A stretch of DNA of 64,000 nucleotides, from NCBI RefSeq assembly GCF_038502225.1, contig NC_091311.1:32512049-32576048 (forward strand). The letters run 5' to 3'. Positions 48,404-61,960 of this stretch are shown one piece after another. Every line of letters begins with the position of its first letter. The first letter of the stretch is position 1. Below the pieces are notes generated by a model. That model was given only the letters and a program-made list of their open reading frames with translations. It had not been told where the DNA came from and did no database searches. This stretch comes from Cherax quadricarinatus (Eukaryota; Arthropoda; Malacostraca; Decapoda; Parastacidae). The translations under genes and the position numbers were made by a program.

Positions 48404-51400
48404 ATGGCCTATTTACAGTGGAATATCCGCGGCCTCAGGGGTAATCGGGGTGAGCTTCAGATGTTGCTTTCCAGGTTTTCCCCTGTTGGTGCTTGCTTAC
48501 AAGAACCAAAATTACACTCGGCTGTTTTCCAACCTATCTCAGGCTATAATTTATTGTATTCTTCGGATCCTTTCTCAGATGGGACCTTTAATGAAAGTGC
48601 CCTTCTTCTACGCAATGATATTCCGTACTGTCAACTATTTGTCCATATATCGCTGCATTACACTGCAGCCCGTATCCACTTGAATAAGTGGTTTACAATA
48701 TGTTCTTTATATCTCTCTCCTTCTCGAGCATTTTCTATCCCAGACTTTGCCTTTCTTGTTTCATCCTTACCACCACAACTTCTGTTACTTGGTGATTTTA
48801 ATGCCCACCATTTCCTCTGGGGGGGGTCTCATTGTGACTCACGTGGCATTCAGTTGGAGGCTTTTCTCGCCTCTCACCCCCTCCATGTTTTAAATACGGG
48901 TACTCCCACCCATTTTGATCCTCGTACTCATACTCTCTCTTGCATCGATCTATCAGTCTGCTCTTCCTCCACTGCACTAGACTTCACCTGGTCTGTTCTA
49001 CCAGACTTACATGACAGCGATCATTTTCTGATCATTCTTACTTCTCCTTCCTATTCACCACCTTTCCGTAGCCCTCGCTGGCAATTTGATCGGGCAAATT
49101 GGGATCTTTACTCACACCTCACTGCTTTTAGTGAGGTTCCTTCATCCTCCATTGATGAGCTCCTACACATCTTCTCGACATCAGTTTATACCGCAGCTTC
49201 TCATTCTATACCCCAAACCTCAGGCAGGCATTCTCAGAAGTGCGTGCCTTGGTGGTCTCCTGCTTGTGCTCGTGCAGTACGTTTGAAACGTGCTGCATGG
49301 GGCAGGTACCGGTACAATAGAACCGCTGAGAGACTTCTTGATTTTAAGCAGAAGCGTGCGATCGCTCGCCATGTCATCCGTGAAGCTAAACGCACTTGTT
49401 GGCGAGACTATGTTTCCACCATCACCTCTGCTTCTTCTATGAGTGCAGTCTGGAAAAAAGTGAGGAAATTGAGTGGTAAATACTCTCCTGACCCGGCTCC
49501 TGTTCTACGGGTCGCTGGTGTTGATGTAGCAAACCCTCTTGACGTTGCCATTGAACTTGGCACACATCTGGTCCGTATTTCCCGAGGGCTCCATCTATGC
49601 CCCTCGTTTCTTTCCTCAAAGTCTGCCAGAGAGTTAGTACCCTTGGACTTTTCTTCTCTCAGAGAAGAACAGTATAATGTGCCTTTTACACTTCAAGAAC
49701 TGGAGGCAACGCTCTCAGCTTGCCGACCATCGGCAGCTGGGCCTGACGACATTCATATTCGTATGTTACAACATTTACATCGGTCAGCCCTTGTAGTCCT
49801 CTTACACCTCTTCAATCTTATTTGGGCACAAGGAATTCTTCCCCAGCTGTGGAAATCTGCCATTGTTCTCCCTTTCCGCAAACCGGGTACTACAGGACAT
49901 GATGCCTCCCACTATCGCCCCGTCGCTCTTACTAGTGCAGTTTGCAAAGTGATGGAACGCCTCGTAAATCGACGTTTAATGTGGTATTTAGAGACTCACA
50001 ACAGTCTCTCCGCTAGTCAATATGGCTTTCGTAAGGGTCGTTCTACCATAGACCCCTTACTACGCTTGGATACGTATGTTCGTAATGCCTTTGCGAATAA
50101 TCACTCAGTTATTGCCATATTTTTTGACCTTGAGAAGGCATATGACACAACTTGGAGGTATAATATTTTGGCCCAGGCCCATTCCTTAGGCCTCCAAGGC
50201 AATCTACCATCCTTCCTTAAGAACTTTTTAACTGACAGACATTTCCGTGTTCGAGTCAATAATGTTCTTTCCCCGGACTTCGTCCAAGCTGAAGGTGTCC
50301 CTCAGGGATGTGTTCTAAGCACAACACTTTTTCTCCTTGCTATAAATGATTTGGCCTCTGTTCTTCCACCCAATATTTGGTCATCACTCTATGTTGATGA
50401 CTTCGCTATTGCTTGTGCAGGCGCTGACTGTCACCTTATTGCAGTTTCTCTCCAGCATGCGGTCGACCGTGTTTCCACTTGGGCCACCACGCATGGGTTT
50501 AAATTTTCAAGTACCAAAACTCACCAAATTACTTTCACTAGACGCTCTGTTATCTCCGATCATCCTTTGTATCTCTATGGCTCCCATATCCCCGAACGTG
50601 ATACAGTCAGGTTTCTAGGCCTTCTCTTTGACCGTCGGTTATCCTGGAAACCTCACATTACCTCTCTGAATGCAACTTGTCACAGCCGGCTAAACCTTCT
50701 TAAAACCCTTGCTCATCTTTCCTTGGGAGCTGATCGTCAAACTCTGCTTCGCCTACATTCAGCCCTCGTTTTATCGAAACTCGATTATGGTGACCAGGTT
50801 TATTCCGCGGCCTCTCCTGCTACTCTCTCAAGCCTTAACTCTATCCATCACCAAGGCTTACGTTTGTGCCTTGGTGCTTTTCGCTCTTCCCCTGTTGAGA
50901 GCCTCTATACAGAAGCAAATGTTCCATCCTTGTCTGATCGCCGTGATGCCCATTGCCTTCGCTATTATGTACGCTCTCACGATCTACACAATCCTTCCAT
51001 TTATAGAATGGTTACCGATATTAGTAGACATTCTTTATTCGTTCACCGCCCCTGTTTGCTCCATCCCTTTTCTCTTCGCCTACATTCACTCTTGTCTTCC
51101 CTTCAGTTACCACCTTTATATGTTCATGTAGCATCTCACTTTTCCCTACCCCCCTGGGAAGTTCCAGCTGTTCGGGTCTGTTCTTTTTCCCTCCCTTGCT
51201 CGAAAGCTCAACTGCCTACGGTGGCTTCCCGCTCTCTTTTTCTTGATCACTTCCACTCCCATTCTCATGCCACCGCTGTGTACACAGATGGCTCTAAGTC
51301 TTCAGACGGCGTCGGATTCGCAGCAGTGTTTCCGGACAGCGTCGTGCGGGGGCATTTACTATCTTCAGCTAGCATTTTTACTGCTGAACTGTATGCCATT

Positions 51401-52086
51401 CTTGCAGCACTTATTCGTATCGCATCTATGCCTGTGTCATCATTTGTAGTAGTCTCAGACTCCCTTAGTGCTCTACAGGCTATACGAAAATTTGATACAT
51501 CTCATCCCCTAGTTCTCCGTATCCAACTTTGGCTATGCCGTATCTCTACCAAACATAAAGATGTTGTTTTTTGTTGGGTCCCTGGTCATGTCGACGTATA
51601 GGGCAATGAACAAGCAGACACTGCTGCGCAGTCAGCAGTGCATGACCTACCAATTTCCTATCGAGGTGTTCCATTTCTGGACTATTTTGCTGCAATAGCT
51701 ACCCACCTTCGCACCCGTTGGTCATCTCTGCTCGGTAACAAACTTCATTCTATTAAACCGAGCATAGGTTACTGGCCGTCTTCTTGTCATCAGTGCCGAG
51801 GTTGGGAGACCACTCCCGCCTTCGCATTGGCCACACTCGTCTTACTCATGGGTATCTCATGGAGAGGCACCCTGTTCCTCTCTGTGAGCAGTGTCAAGTT
51901 CCAGTATCGATTAGCCACATTCTGTTAGACTGCCCTCTCTATCAACGAGCACGCAGAATTTACCTCCAACGTCGTCTTCGTTCTACTACTCTCTCTTTAC
52001 CTTCCCTTCTTGCTGATGGACCCTCCTTTAATCCTGACTCTCTCATTGACTTCTTGACAACAACTGATTTACTCCACAAACGCTGA
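48404..52086 (+). pseudogene. I-type LINE ORF2: endonuclease, reverse transcriptase, RNase H
   Basis: Open for 1065 codons (48404-51598), then TAG at 51599-51601 within the RNase H motif WVPGHVDV-stop-GNEQADTAA, and a frameshift near 51800 before the terminal CEQCQVPVSISHILLDCPLY zinc-like motif; natural end at 52084-52086. Endonuclease: LQWNIRGLRGNRGEL, LQEPKL, LLGDFNAHHFLWGG, DSDHFLIILT (residues 1-215). RT: LPFRKPGTTGHDASHYRPVA, YGFRKGRSTIDPLL, IFFDLEKAYDTTWR, GVPQGCVLSTTLFLLAIND and LYVDDFAIACAG (YVDD). RNase H: VYTDGSKSSDGVGFAAVF, TAELYAILAAL and VVSDSLSALQAI. Two lesions in 3.7 kb suggest a young copy. Confidence 0.9.
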
Positions 52087-52636
52087 TGATACTTTTCGCA
52101 CTCCCCTCAGCCCTTTCTAGTTCAGTCTCTTGCTGCCCTTTACCCTTTCACCATCCACTATCCCGCTGTTATCTGTAACCTATTACTCATCCATCTCCCT
52201 TATGCCACCTGATGCCCTCGCTTCCTTCCTGCCCTGCAGCGCTGTATAGCCCTTGTGGCTTAGCGCTTCTTTTTTATTATAATAATTTTCATAGTAAAAC
52301 CAATCAAAATCACCTCTGTTTCTATATGTTTTCCATTCTATCAAATAAGACCAAGAAAACGAGAATACGACCATAAATACTTTACGAAAATAGACCTCAA
52401 ATTCGGAATTTTAATTAAAAAAAAAAGTTGGATTTTTTTTTCTCATTATGCACTGCGTGCTGGAGGATTTTTTTATATGGTGCACACTAACCACACAAAC
52501 CCATTCTCTCACATGTGGGCATCTACCAGCTTTCTCCTGCTTGATTTGAAGCCGCTAGAATTTATGAGTACATATACGTCAAAAACGGTGGCTCGTAAGA
52601 CTTATATATATACGACCAAAACAGTCAAAGGGTCAG

Positions 52637-52829
52637 AAGTAACAACCCATCTATTACTGATGGGTAGCCTGCAAGTGTGACTTATCATGAATTTCAGAGA
52701 TGTGAACAAACTGGCAGAGAATGTATATCAGACTGCACATGTTTTATTATCAAGACCTATCAAGAGGTGCCTTCTAAGCTGCAAAAGGGCTCTTCAATCA
52801 AGTATGAGTTACATACCCTCCCCTTTGGA
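52637..52829. other. Short unassigned spacer
   Basis: Between two TTAA elements; no repeat or frame recognised. Confidence 0.5.
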
Positions 52830-53901
52830 TTAACCCTTTGACTGTTTCGGTCGTATATATACGTCTTACAAGCCAATGTGTTCGACGTATACATACTCAA
52901 AAATTCTAGCAGCTTCAAGTCAAGTGGGAGAAAACTGGTAGGCCCACATGTGAGAGAATGGGTCTGTGTACTCACTTTGCACAGTATAAAAAAAATCCTG
53001 CAGCGCACGGAAAAAAAAAAAACTGACCGTGTTTTTGGATTAAAACACAGACTTTGAGGTGTATTTTCTTATAGTATTTATGGTTGTATTCTCATTTTCT
53101 TCCTCATTTGAGAGAATGAAAACATACAGAAATAGAGGCGATTTTGATTGGTTTTACTATGAAAAGGACTTTGAAATGGAGCTCAAAATAGCTGAAATGT
53201 TAGATTTTTGCCTATGTTCAAGAGTAAACAAATGACATCATTGTCCAATAAATGTCCAACTAGCCATTCTAATACACAGTCATGAATGGGTTGACATTTA
53301 TTCAATTATTACAATATTGCAGCAGTCTGCATAACAGTAAATCTATTTTTTTTGTGTGTAAATAAATATTCAAAATAGAATTATTAAGAAAGCAAGAGTA
53401 ATATAAGAGGGGCCTGGAGACGTGACTGATGAACAGAGAAAATGTTATTTTAGTGCTAGGAATGTCTGCATTATTCATTCTGGACCTCATTTTGAAATTG
53501 GCATATTTTTTAATTTGCGTGAAATTGGCCAAATTACCAATTTTTGACAACTTTATTGGGTAGTTGAAATCGGTAAATGGGCAGTTTCTTTTACTTAGTC
53601 AATAGAACAAATGAAGTTCTAAAGAAATAGCTATGAGTTTGGTCGACTGGAATAATGGAATTGGCCGAAAATAGGGCCCAAAGTGGGCAAAATCACCGAT
53701 GCGTAAATATTGCAGAGGTCGCTAAATTCACAAGAGTAATTCCATAAGTTTACGATCAAATTTTGTACTTTTGGTGTCGTTACCATTGGGAAAAGATTTT
53801 CTATCATTTCATGAGAATTTTTCTTTTTTTTTTTTTCAAAAATATTTTTCAACACCAGGAGATACTTCAGGATTTGGGGTTGCAACAGTCAAAAGGGTTA
53901 A
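52830..53901 (-). mobile_element. TTAA element (E8), intact ends, ATAT-core
   Basis: TTAA at 52830-52833 and 53898-53901. Ends TTAACCCTTTGACTGTTTCG and GCAACAGTCAAAAGGGTTAA. Twin palindromes at 52852-52863 (CGTATATATACG) and 52886-52896. 1072 bp, no credible transposase frame, so non-autonomous. Confidence 0.88.
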
Positions 53902-54194
53902 ACCAATTACTCACCCCAACACTTGTTTACCACCCCAGCTCCATGACCTACACGAGTTTAGCACTTCCATTAATATACAGTACAGTAGGGCCCCGCTTTA
54001 CAACGTTTCACTTTATGGTGTTCCGCTAATACAGTCATTTCAAATTATGACCAAAACTCTCTATACGGCTCCCCCCACCTAACTTTCTAATACAGTCACC
54101 ATGCCCCACCCGGTTTGTTTACATTCTATGTGAGATCCGTCAGCACTAATTCTCTCCATTTCAAGTGTTAAGTCATTTCATATTTTATATATAT

Positions 54195-54642
<448 letters not shown>

Positions 54643-54850
54643 ATTTTTTTTTTTTCAACAAGTCGGCCGTTTCCCACCGAGACAGGGTGACCCAAAAAGA
54701 ACATACTTTCATCATCATTCAACACTTTCACCACACTCACACATTATCACTGTTTTTGCAGAGGTGCTCAGAATACAACAGTTTAGAAGCATATACATAT
54801 AAAGATACACAACATATCCCTCCAAACTGCCAATATCCCAAATCTCTCCT

Positions 54851-55920
54851 TTAACCCTTTGACTGTCGCAACCCCCAATCCTGAGGTGTCTCCTGGTGTC
54901 CCAAAATTTAAAAAAAAAATATATATTTTTCTAGTGAAATGATAGAGAATCTTTTCCCGATTGTAATGACACCAAAAAAACGAAATTTGATGGAAAACTG
55001 ACGGAATTACGCTCTCACGAAGTTAGCGACCTCGGCGCTGTTTACAAATCGGCGATTTCGCCCACTTTGAGCCCTATTTTCGGTTAATTCCATTGTTCCA
55101 GTCGACCAAACTCATAGCTGTTTCTTTAGAACTCCATTTTTTCTATCGATTGAGTATAAGAAACTGCCCATTTACCGATTTCAACTACCTAATAATGTGG
55201 TCAGAAATTTGCAATTTGGCCAGTTTCACGAAACTAAAAAATATGACAATTTCAAAATAAGGTCCAGAATGAACAATGCAGACATTCCTGGCTCTAAAAT
55301 AACTTTCTTTGTTCATCAGTCATGTCTCCAGGTCCCTCTGATATTACTCTTGCTTTCTATTTTGAATTTTTATTCAAACAAAAAATTGAAGACTTACTAT
55401 TATGCAGACTACTGCAATACTGTAATAATTGTATAAATAACATCAACCCATTCATGACTGCATATTAGAATGGCTAGTTGGACATTTATTGGACAATGGC
55501 ATTTGTTTACTTTTGAACATTGGCAAAAATCAAACATTTCCCCTACTTTGAGCTCCATTTCTAGGTTCTTTTTATAGTAAAATCAGTCAAAATCACCTCT
55601 ATTTCTATAATACGTTTTCCATTCTATCAAATGAGACCAAGAAAACAAGAATACAACCATAAATACTATACGAAAATAGACCACAAAGTCGGCATTTTAA
55701 TTAAAAAAAACGGTCGGAGTTTTTTTTTTCCCATTATGCACTGCATGCTCCAGGATTTTTTTATATGGTGCACACTGACCACACAGACCCATTCTCTCAC
55801 ATGTGGGCCTACCAGCTTTCTCCTGCTTGATTTGAAGCCGCTAGAATTTATGAGTATATATACGTCAAACACGGTACCTCGTAAGACGTATATATACGGC
55901 CGCGACAGTCAAAGGATTAA
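54851..55920 (+). mobile_element. TTAA element (E7) inside an RTE tail, ATAT-core
   Basis: TTAA at 54851-54854 and 55917-55920. Ends TTAACCCTTTGACTGTCGCA and CGACAGTCAAAGGATTAA. Twin palindromes at 55854-55864 and 55887-55898 (CGTATATATACG). The RTE sequence is continuous across it (CTCCT-TTAA-AGTGCAGG). Confidence 0.9.
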
Positions 55921-56083
55921 AGTGCAGGCATTGTACTTCCCATTTCCAGGACTCAAATCCGACTATATGAAAATAGCCGGTTTCCCTGAATCCCTTCACT
56001 AAATATTACCCTGCTCACACTCCAACAGATCGTCAGGTCCCAAGTACCATTCGTCTCCATTCACTCCTATCTAACATGCTCAC

Positions 56084-58694
56084 TCACGCTTGCTGGAAGT
56101 CCAAGCCCCTCGCCCACAAAATCTCCTTCACCCCCTCTCTCCAACCCTTTCGAGGACGACCCCTACCCCGCCTTCCTTTCCCTATAGATTTATATGCTTT
56201 CCATGTCATTCTACTTTGATCCATTCTCTCTAAATGACCAAACCACCTCAACAACCCCTCTTCTGCCCTCTGACTAATACTTTTATTAACTCCACACCTT
56301 TTCCTAATTTCCACACTCCGAATTTTCTGCATAATATTTACACCACACATTGCCCTTAAACAAGACATCTCCACTGCCTCCAACCGTCTCCTCGCTGCTG
56401 CATTTACCACCCAAGCTTCACACCCATATAAGAGTGTTGGTACTACTATACTTTCATACATTCCCTTCTTTGCCTCCATAGATAACTTTTTTGACTCCAC
56501 ATATACCTCAACGCACCACTCATCTTTTTTCCCTCATCAATTCTATGATTAACCTCATCCTTCATAAATCCATCCGCCGACACGTCAACTCCCAAGTATC
56601 TGAAAACATTGATTTCTTCCATACTCCTCCTCCCCAATTTGATATCCAATTTTTCTTTATCTAAATCATTTGATACCTGCATCACCTTACTCTTTTCTTT
56701 GTTCACTTTCAACTTTCTACCTTTACACACATTCCCAAACTCATCCACTAACCTTTGCAATTTTTCTTTAGAATCTCCCGTAAGCACAGTATCATCAGCA
56801 AAAAGTAACTGTGTCAATTCTCATTTTGAATTTGATTCCCCAAAATTTAATCCCACCCCTCTCCCGAACACCCTAGCATTTACTTCCTTTACAACCCCAT
56901 CTATAAATATATTAAACAACCATGGTGACATTACACATCCCTGTCTAAGACCTACTTTTACCGGGAAGTAGTCTCCCTCTCTTCTACACACCCTAACCTG
57001 AGCCTCACTGTCCTCATAAAAACTCTTTACAGCATTTAATAACTTACCACTTATTCCATATACTTGCAACATCTGCCACATTGCTCCTCTATCCACTATC
57101 ATATGCCTTTTCTAAATCCATAAATGCAATAAAAACTTCCGCCAATCCCTAGGTACCTTCCCCTCTTTCATACATTTATTAAACAAAAGTACCAACCACT
57201 CCAACACTATATCCCCCTCTGCTTTTAACATTTCTGTCATGATCCCATCAGTTCCAGCTGCTTTACCCCCTTTCATTCTACGTAATGCCTCACGTACCTC
57301 CCCCACACTTACATCCTGCTCTTCTTCACTCCTAAAAAATGGTATACCTCCCTGACCAGTGCATGAAATTACCGCCTCTCTTTCTTCCTTAACATTTAAA
57401 AGTTCCTCAAAATATTCTCACCATCTACCTAATACCTCCATCTCCCCATCTACTAACTCCCCTACTCTGTTTTTAACTGACAAATCCATACTTTCCCTAG
57501 GCTTTCTTACTTGTTTAACTCACTCCAAAATTTTTTCTTATTTTCATTAAAATTTCTTGACAGTGCCTCTCCCATTCTATCATCTGCTCTCCTTTTGCAC
57601 TCTCTTGCCACTCTTCACCTTTCTTTTACTCTCCATATACTCTGCTCTTCTTATAACACTTCTGCTTTGTAAAAACCTCTCATAAGCTAACTTTTTCTCT
57701 TTTATCACACCCTTTACTTCATCATTCCACCAATCACTCCTCTTTCCTCCTGCCCCCATCCTCCTATAACCACAAACTTCTGCCCCACATTCTAATACTG
57801 CATTTTTAAAACTATTCCAACCCTCTTCAACCCCCCCCCCCCCCACTACTCATCTTTGCACTAGCCCACCTTTCTGCCAATAGTCGCTTATATCTCACCC
57901 GAACTTCCTCCTCCCTTAGTTTATACACTTTCACCTCCCTCTTAGTTGTTGTTGCCACCTTCCTCTTTTCCCATCTACCTCTTACTCTAACTGTAGCTAC
58001 AACTAAATAATGGTCCGATATATAAGTTGCCCCTCTATAAACATGTATTTCCTGGAGACTACCCATCAACCTTTTATCCACCAATACATAATCTAAGAAA
58101 CTACTTTCATTACGTGCTACATCATACCTTGTATATTTATTTATCCTCTTTTTCATAAAATATGTATTACTTATTACCAAATCTCTTTCTACACATAGCT
58201 CAGTTAAAGGCTCCCCATTTACATTTACCCCTGGCACCCCAAATTTACCTACTACTCCCTCCATAACATTTTTACCCACTGTAGCATTGAAATCCCCAAC
58301 CACCATTACTCTCACACTTGACTGAAAACTCCCCATGCATTCACTCAGCATTTCCCAAAATCTCTCTTTCTCCAGGTGCATACACGCTTATTATAACCCA
58401 CTTTTCACATCCAATCTTTATTTTACTCCACATAATCCTTGAATTAATACATTTATAGTCCCTCTTTTCCTGTCATAGCTTATCCTTCAACATTATTGCT
58501 ACTCCTTCTTTAGCTCTAACTCTATTTGAAACCCCTGACCTAATCCCATTTATTCCTCTCCATTGAAACTCTCCCACCCCCTTCAGCTTTGTTTCACTTA
58601 AAGCCAGGACATCCAGCTTCTTCTCATTCATAACATCCACAATCATCTCTTTCTTATCATTTGCACAACATCCACACACATTCAGACTTCCCAC
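56084..58694 (-). pseudogene. RTE polyprotein, broken copy
   Basis: Pieces in order on the minus strand: 58694-58473 (GSLNVCGCCANDKKEM), 58381-57827 (VVGDFNATVGKNVMEGVVGK; TYISDHYLVVATVRVRGRWE), 57846-57580 (GYRRMGAGGKRSDWWNDEVK), 57306-57112 (GGKAAGTDGIMTEMLKAEGD), 57102-56821 (GLRQGCVMSPWLFNIFIDGV), 56817-56446 (QLLFADDTVLTGDSKEKLQR) and 56500-56084 (LLYGCEAWVVNAAARRRLEA). Lesions include a C14 homopolymer near 57831-57844, a deletion of roughly 300 bp between RT blocks at ~57140, and several single-base shifts. Confidence 0.85.
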
Positions 58695-59124
58695 TTTGAC
58701 AATTTTCTTCTTCTTATTCTTTTTAGTAATCTTTACAGGAAAAGGGGTTACTAGCCCAATGTTCCTGGCATCTTAGTTGACTTTTACAACACGCATGGCT
58801 TACGGAGGAAAGATTCTTATTCCACTTCCCCATGGATATAAAAGGAAAAGTAACAAGACCATGAACTATTAAGATAAAATCAAAGAAAACTCAGATGAGT
58901 GTGTATAAATAAACGTGTACATGTATGTGTAGTGTGACCTAAGTGTAAGTAGAAGTAGCAAGACATACCTGTAATTTTGCATATTTAGGAGACAGACAAA
59001 AGACACCAGCTATCCTACCATCATGTAAAACAATTACAGGCTTTCGTTTTACACTCACTTGGCAGGACGGTAGTACCTCCCTGGGTGGTTGCTGTCTATA
59101 TATGTATATATATATTTATATTTT

Positions 59125-59322
59125 TGGGTGACCCAAAAAGAAAGAAAATCCCCAAAAAGAAAACACTTTCATCATCATTCAAGACTTTCACCTCACTAAT
59201 ACATAATCACTGTTTTTGCAGAGGTGCTCAGAACACAACAGTTTAGAAACATATACTGTACGTATAAAGATACACAACATATCCCTCCAAACTGCTAATA
59301 TCCCGAAACCCCTCCTTTATAT
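59125..59322 (-). mobile_element. Extra RTE 3' tail fragment
   Basis: GGGTGACCCAAAAAGAAAGA, CAGAGGTGCTCAGAACACAA and CAAACTGCTAATATCCCGAA are the RTE 3' UTR in reverse. It sits directly upstream of the RTE leader, giving a tandem arrangement. Confidence 0.7.
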
Positions 59323-59924
59323 ATACTCTGGTAATTATACTTATATATACCTGTACCTAAATAAACTTACACAGTGCTGGGATGCAGGTACACATTAAAA
59401 TCAGTGTGTCTTATGTCTTGAGACACTATGTTAATGATGATGATAAATAATAATAATAATAATAATCATCACCGAGTCTCATTAAATGTCGTACATTACG
59501 TTAATATACACATTTTCATTAATCCATCTATGATGGGTAACTGTAGAAAAATTATTCCTTTTGTATGCATGCAAGTTTATTCAGGTATACACAAATAGTT
59601 ACATAGATTATCATACATAGCAGCATGTGTGTAAAGTACCTAGGATAACCCAAAAAACGTCCATGTGACTATTTCCATTGCCTTCACTCAGAGCTTTATT
59701 TCTTCTAAAAATAGTGTTACATGAGAATGGGAGTGTTCTTCTTTATTTATTCCTCCGTGTCAATGTAGAGACAACTTGTACACAATGTAACTTGTACACA
59801 AACCAGAAGTGTACACTGTTTACATAACTCACGTTCACCTGGTTTGTTTACATAACTCCAAGAGTGTCCTCATGTACTTATTCTCTCTCGCTCTCTCATT
59901 TATTCATTTTATTTTGTTTACTCA

Positions 59925-60175
59925 CCTCTGACCCTACATTAAGACTACAAATATTTTAAGGTAAGTAATGAGTAAGCTGTATATGCATTTTATCGCTCTG
60001 GGACGCTTAAACGTCATAGAATATGTGTGGGTGGGTTGGCCTGGCTGGCTACCATACACACCACACTTGATTTCTTACAATAAATACTACTCATCTCACC
60101 CTAGATTAAGACTACAAATATTTTAAGGCAAGTATTGAGTGAACTGTATATGCATTTCATCGCTCTAGGATGCTT
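59925..60175. repeat. Tandem T1 subterminal units (~167 bp)
   Basis: ATTAAGACTACAAATATTTT plus AAGGTAAGTAATGAG occurs at ~59938 and ~60105, and again at ~61303 after the TTAA element. Counterparts of 300-610 in copy 1. Confidence 0.7.
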
Positions 60176-61221
60176 AACCCTTTGAGGGTTTCGGCCGTAC
60201 TAGTACGGCTTACGCTCCAGGGTTTTTGACGTACTAGTACGCCTAAATTCTAGCGCCCTCAAATCTAGTGGGAGAAAGCTGGTAGGTCTACATATGAAAG
60301 AATGGGTCTATGTGGTCAGTGTGCACAGTATAAAGAAAATCCTGCAGGACACAGTGCATAATGAGAAAAAAAACACCGTTTTTTTGGAATAAAACAGCGA
60401 CTTTGCACTGTATTTTCATATGGTATTCATTGTTGTACTATAGTTTTCTTGGTCTCATTTTATAGAATGGAAGGCATATTACAGAAATTTAGACGATTTT
60501 GACTGGTTTTACAATGAAAAGTACCTTGAAATTGAGCTCAAAGTAGCAGAAATGTTCGATTTTTACCAAAGTTCAAAAGTAAACAAATCATGCCAAGCGT
60601 CCAATACGCGTCAACTGGCGAGTCTAATATTCTTTTGCAAGTGCGCCATTATTATTTATACCATTTTTTACACTAATGCAGTAGTCTGCATAACAGTAAA
60701 TCTTCTATTTTTTGTGAGAATAAAAATTCAAAGTGGAAAGCAAAAGAATGTAAGAGGGGCCTTGAGATGTGACTAATGAACAGAGGGAATGTCTGTTTAT
60801 TCTGGACCCTATTCGGAAATTGGCATCTTTTGAAATTTGTGTGAAATTGGCAAAATCGCTAAATTCTGACCACTGTACTGGATAGATGAAATTGGTAAAT
60901 GGGTGGTTTCTTGCACTCGTTCGATAGAAAAAATGGAGTTCTAGCGAAACATTCATGTTTTTTGTCGACTAGTACAGTGGAATTGGCCGAAAATGGGGCT
61001 CAAAGTGGGCAAAATCGCAGATGCATAAACATCGCTGAGACCGCTAATTCGGGAGAGCATAATTCCCTAAGTTTTCCATCAAATTTCATACTTTTGGTGT
61101 CATTATGATCGGGAAAAGATTCTCTATCTTTTCATAAGAAATTTTTTTTTTTTTTTTTTTTAAATTTGGCCGACACTGAGAACGAGTCTCGGAGAGGGCC
61201 TGTCGACCCTCAAAGGGTTAA
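60174..61221 (-). mobile_element. TTAA element (E10), intact ends, CTAG-core
   Basis: TTAA at 60174-60177 and 61218-61221. Ends TTAACCCTTTGAGGGTTTCG and GTCGACCCTCAAAGGGTTAA. Twin perfect palindromes CGTACTAGTACG at 60196-60207 and 60230-60241. 1048 bp. It sits in one of the T1 tandem units; the neighbouring unit shows the empty site. Confidence 0.9.
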
Positions 61222-61428
61222 ATGTCATAGAATATTGTATGGGTGGAATGGCCTGGTATGGTAGCCCAGCTGACTACCATACATACTACTCATCTCACCC
61301 TTGATTAAGACTACAAATATTTTAAGGTAAGTAATGAGTGTACTATATGTGTATTTTACTTTATTGTTTTTTAATGCCTAGTTCTATTGCTAACTTAATA
61401 TATGTTATTGTAAACTTGTTACCTAGTA

Positions 61429-61739
61429 CAGGTACCATCCGACTTACGACCGAGTTCGGTTCCGACAAACTGGTCGTAAGTCGAAATGGATGCAAGTCGA
61501 ACCTTACTACTGAATATCAGCATCACATTTTTGTAATGACTATTTTATTGTTTTATTTTGGTATTTCATTTTTTACTTTACTTTTTATGCTGTTAGTACT
61601 GTATTTTATTCTGTAAGGTTTAGGATAAACACTGTGTACAACACAAACAGTTGTTTATTTCCCAGAAATTTGGCATAGAAAACACGATCGTAAGTCGATT
61701 GGTCTTATGTCGAGCAGGTCGTAAGTCAGATGGTAGGTG
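61429..61739. mobile_element. 311-bp pogo-like MITE
   Basis: Inverted ends CAGGTACCATCCGACTTACG and CGTAAGTCAGATGGTAGGTG, with TA on both sides (61427-61428, 61740-61741). Inner repeats GGTCGTAAGTCGA and CGATCGTAAGTCGATTGG. No coding capacity. Confidence 0.85.
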
Positions 61740-61849
61740 TATTTATATGAATTTATGAGTGGAAAATAAGGGTGTTCCACTTTACGGCGATTTCCACTTC
61801 ATGGCGGTAGCCTGGAACCTAACCTGCCGTATAAGTGGGGCCCTACTGT

Positions 61850-61960
61850 AAATAGGTTTTGATAAGCTATCAGTAGCTAAACTAGACTGCAATCTCAAGT
61901 AAATTAGTCTGGTCCAATTGTATTACCTCTACTCTGAATGAATTTGACTAAAAGTCTTAG
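61850..61960. other. Intergenic, nothing recognised
   Basis: Short AT-rich stretch between T1 and the inferred end of the peroxiredoxin transcript. Confidence 0.5.

Larger units (their letters stand above)
45715..52285 (+). mobile_element. Full-length I-type LINE (6.57 kb) with 13-bp target duplication
   Basis: A perfect duplication TTTTCATAGTAAA lies at 45702-45714 and 52286-52298. Order: structured head, 5' UTR, ORF1 with three zinc knuckles, ORF2 with endonuclease, RT and RNase H, 3' UTR, and tail GCCCTTGTGGCTTAGCGCTT then TTTTTTATTATAATAA. ORF1 zinc knuckles plus RNase H place it in the I superfamily (I/Nimb/R1-like); the exact clade needs a tree. Codon use (C-rich third positions) differs clearly from the AT-rich RTE and CR1 copies. 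Confidence 0.92.
44986..52636 (+). mobile_element. TTAA element (E6), split by the I-type LINE
   Basis: TTAACCCCTTGATTGTCGCA at 44986. The right end carries twin ATAT-core palindromes (52567-52578, ~52603-52614) and CAGTCAAAGGGTCAG (degraded TTAA). The element's own DNA is 44986-45714 and 52299-52636, about 1.07 kb. Confidence 0.8.
54645..59098 (-). mobile_element. Full-length but decayed RTE-like LINE with a TTAA element in its 3' UTR
   Basis: Minus-strand order: leader from ~59098 (GACAGCAACCACCCAGGGAG), ORF pieces 58694-56084, 3' UTR 56083-55921, the TTAA element E7 (54851-55920), and the rest of the tail 54850-54645. Same subfamily as the copies at 30033 and 37526. Confidence 0.85.
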
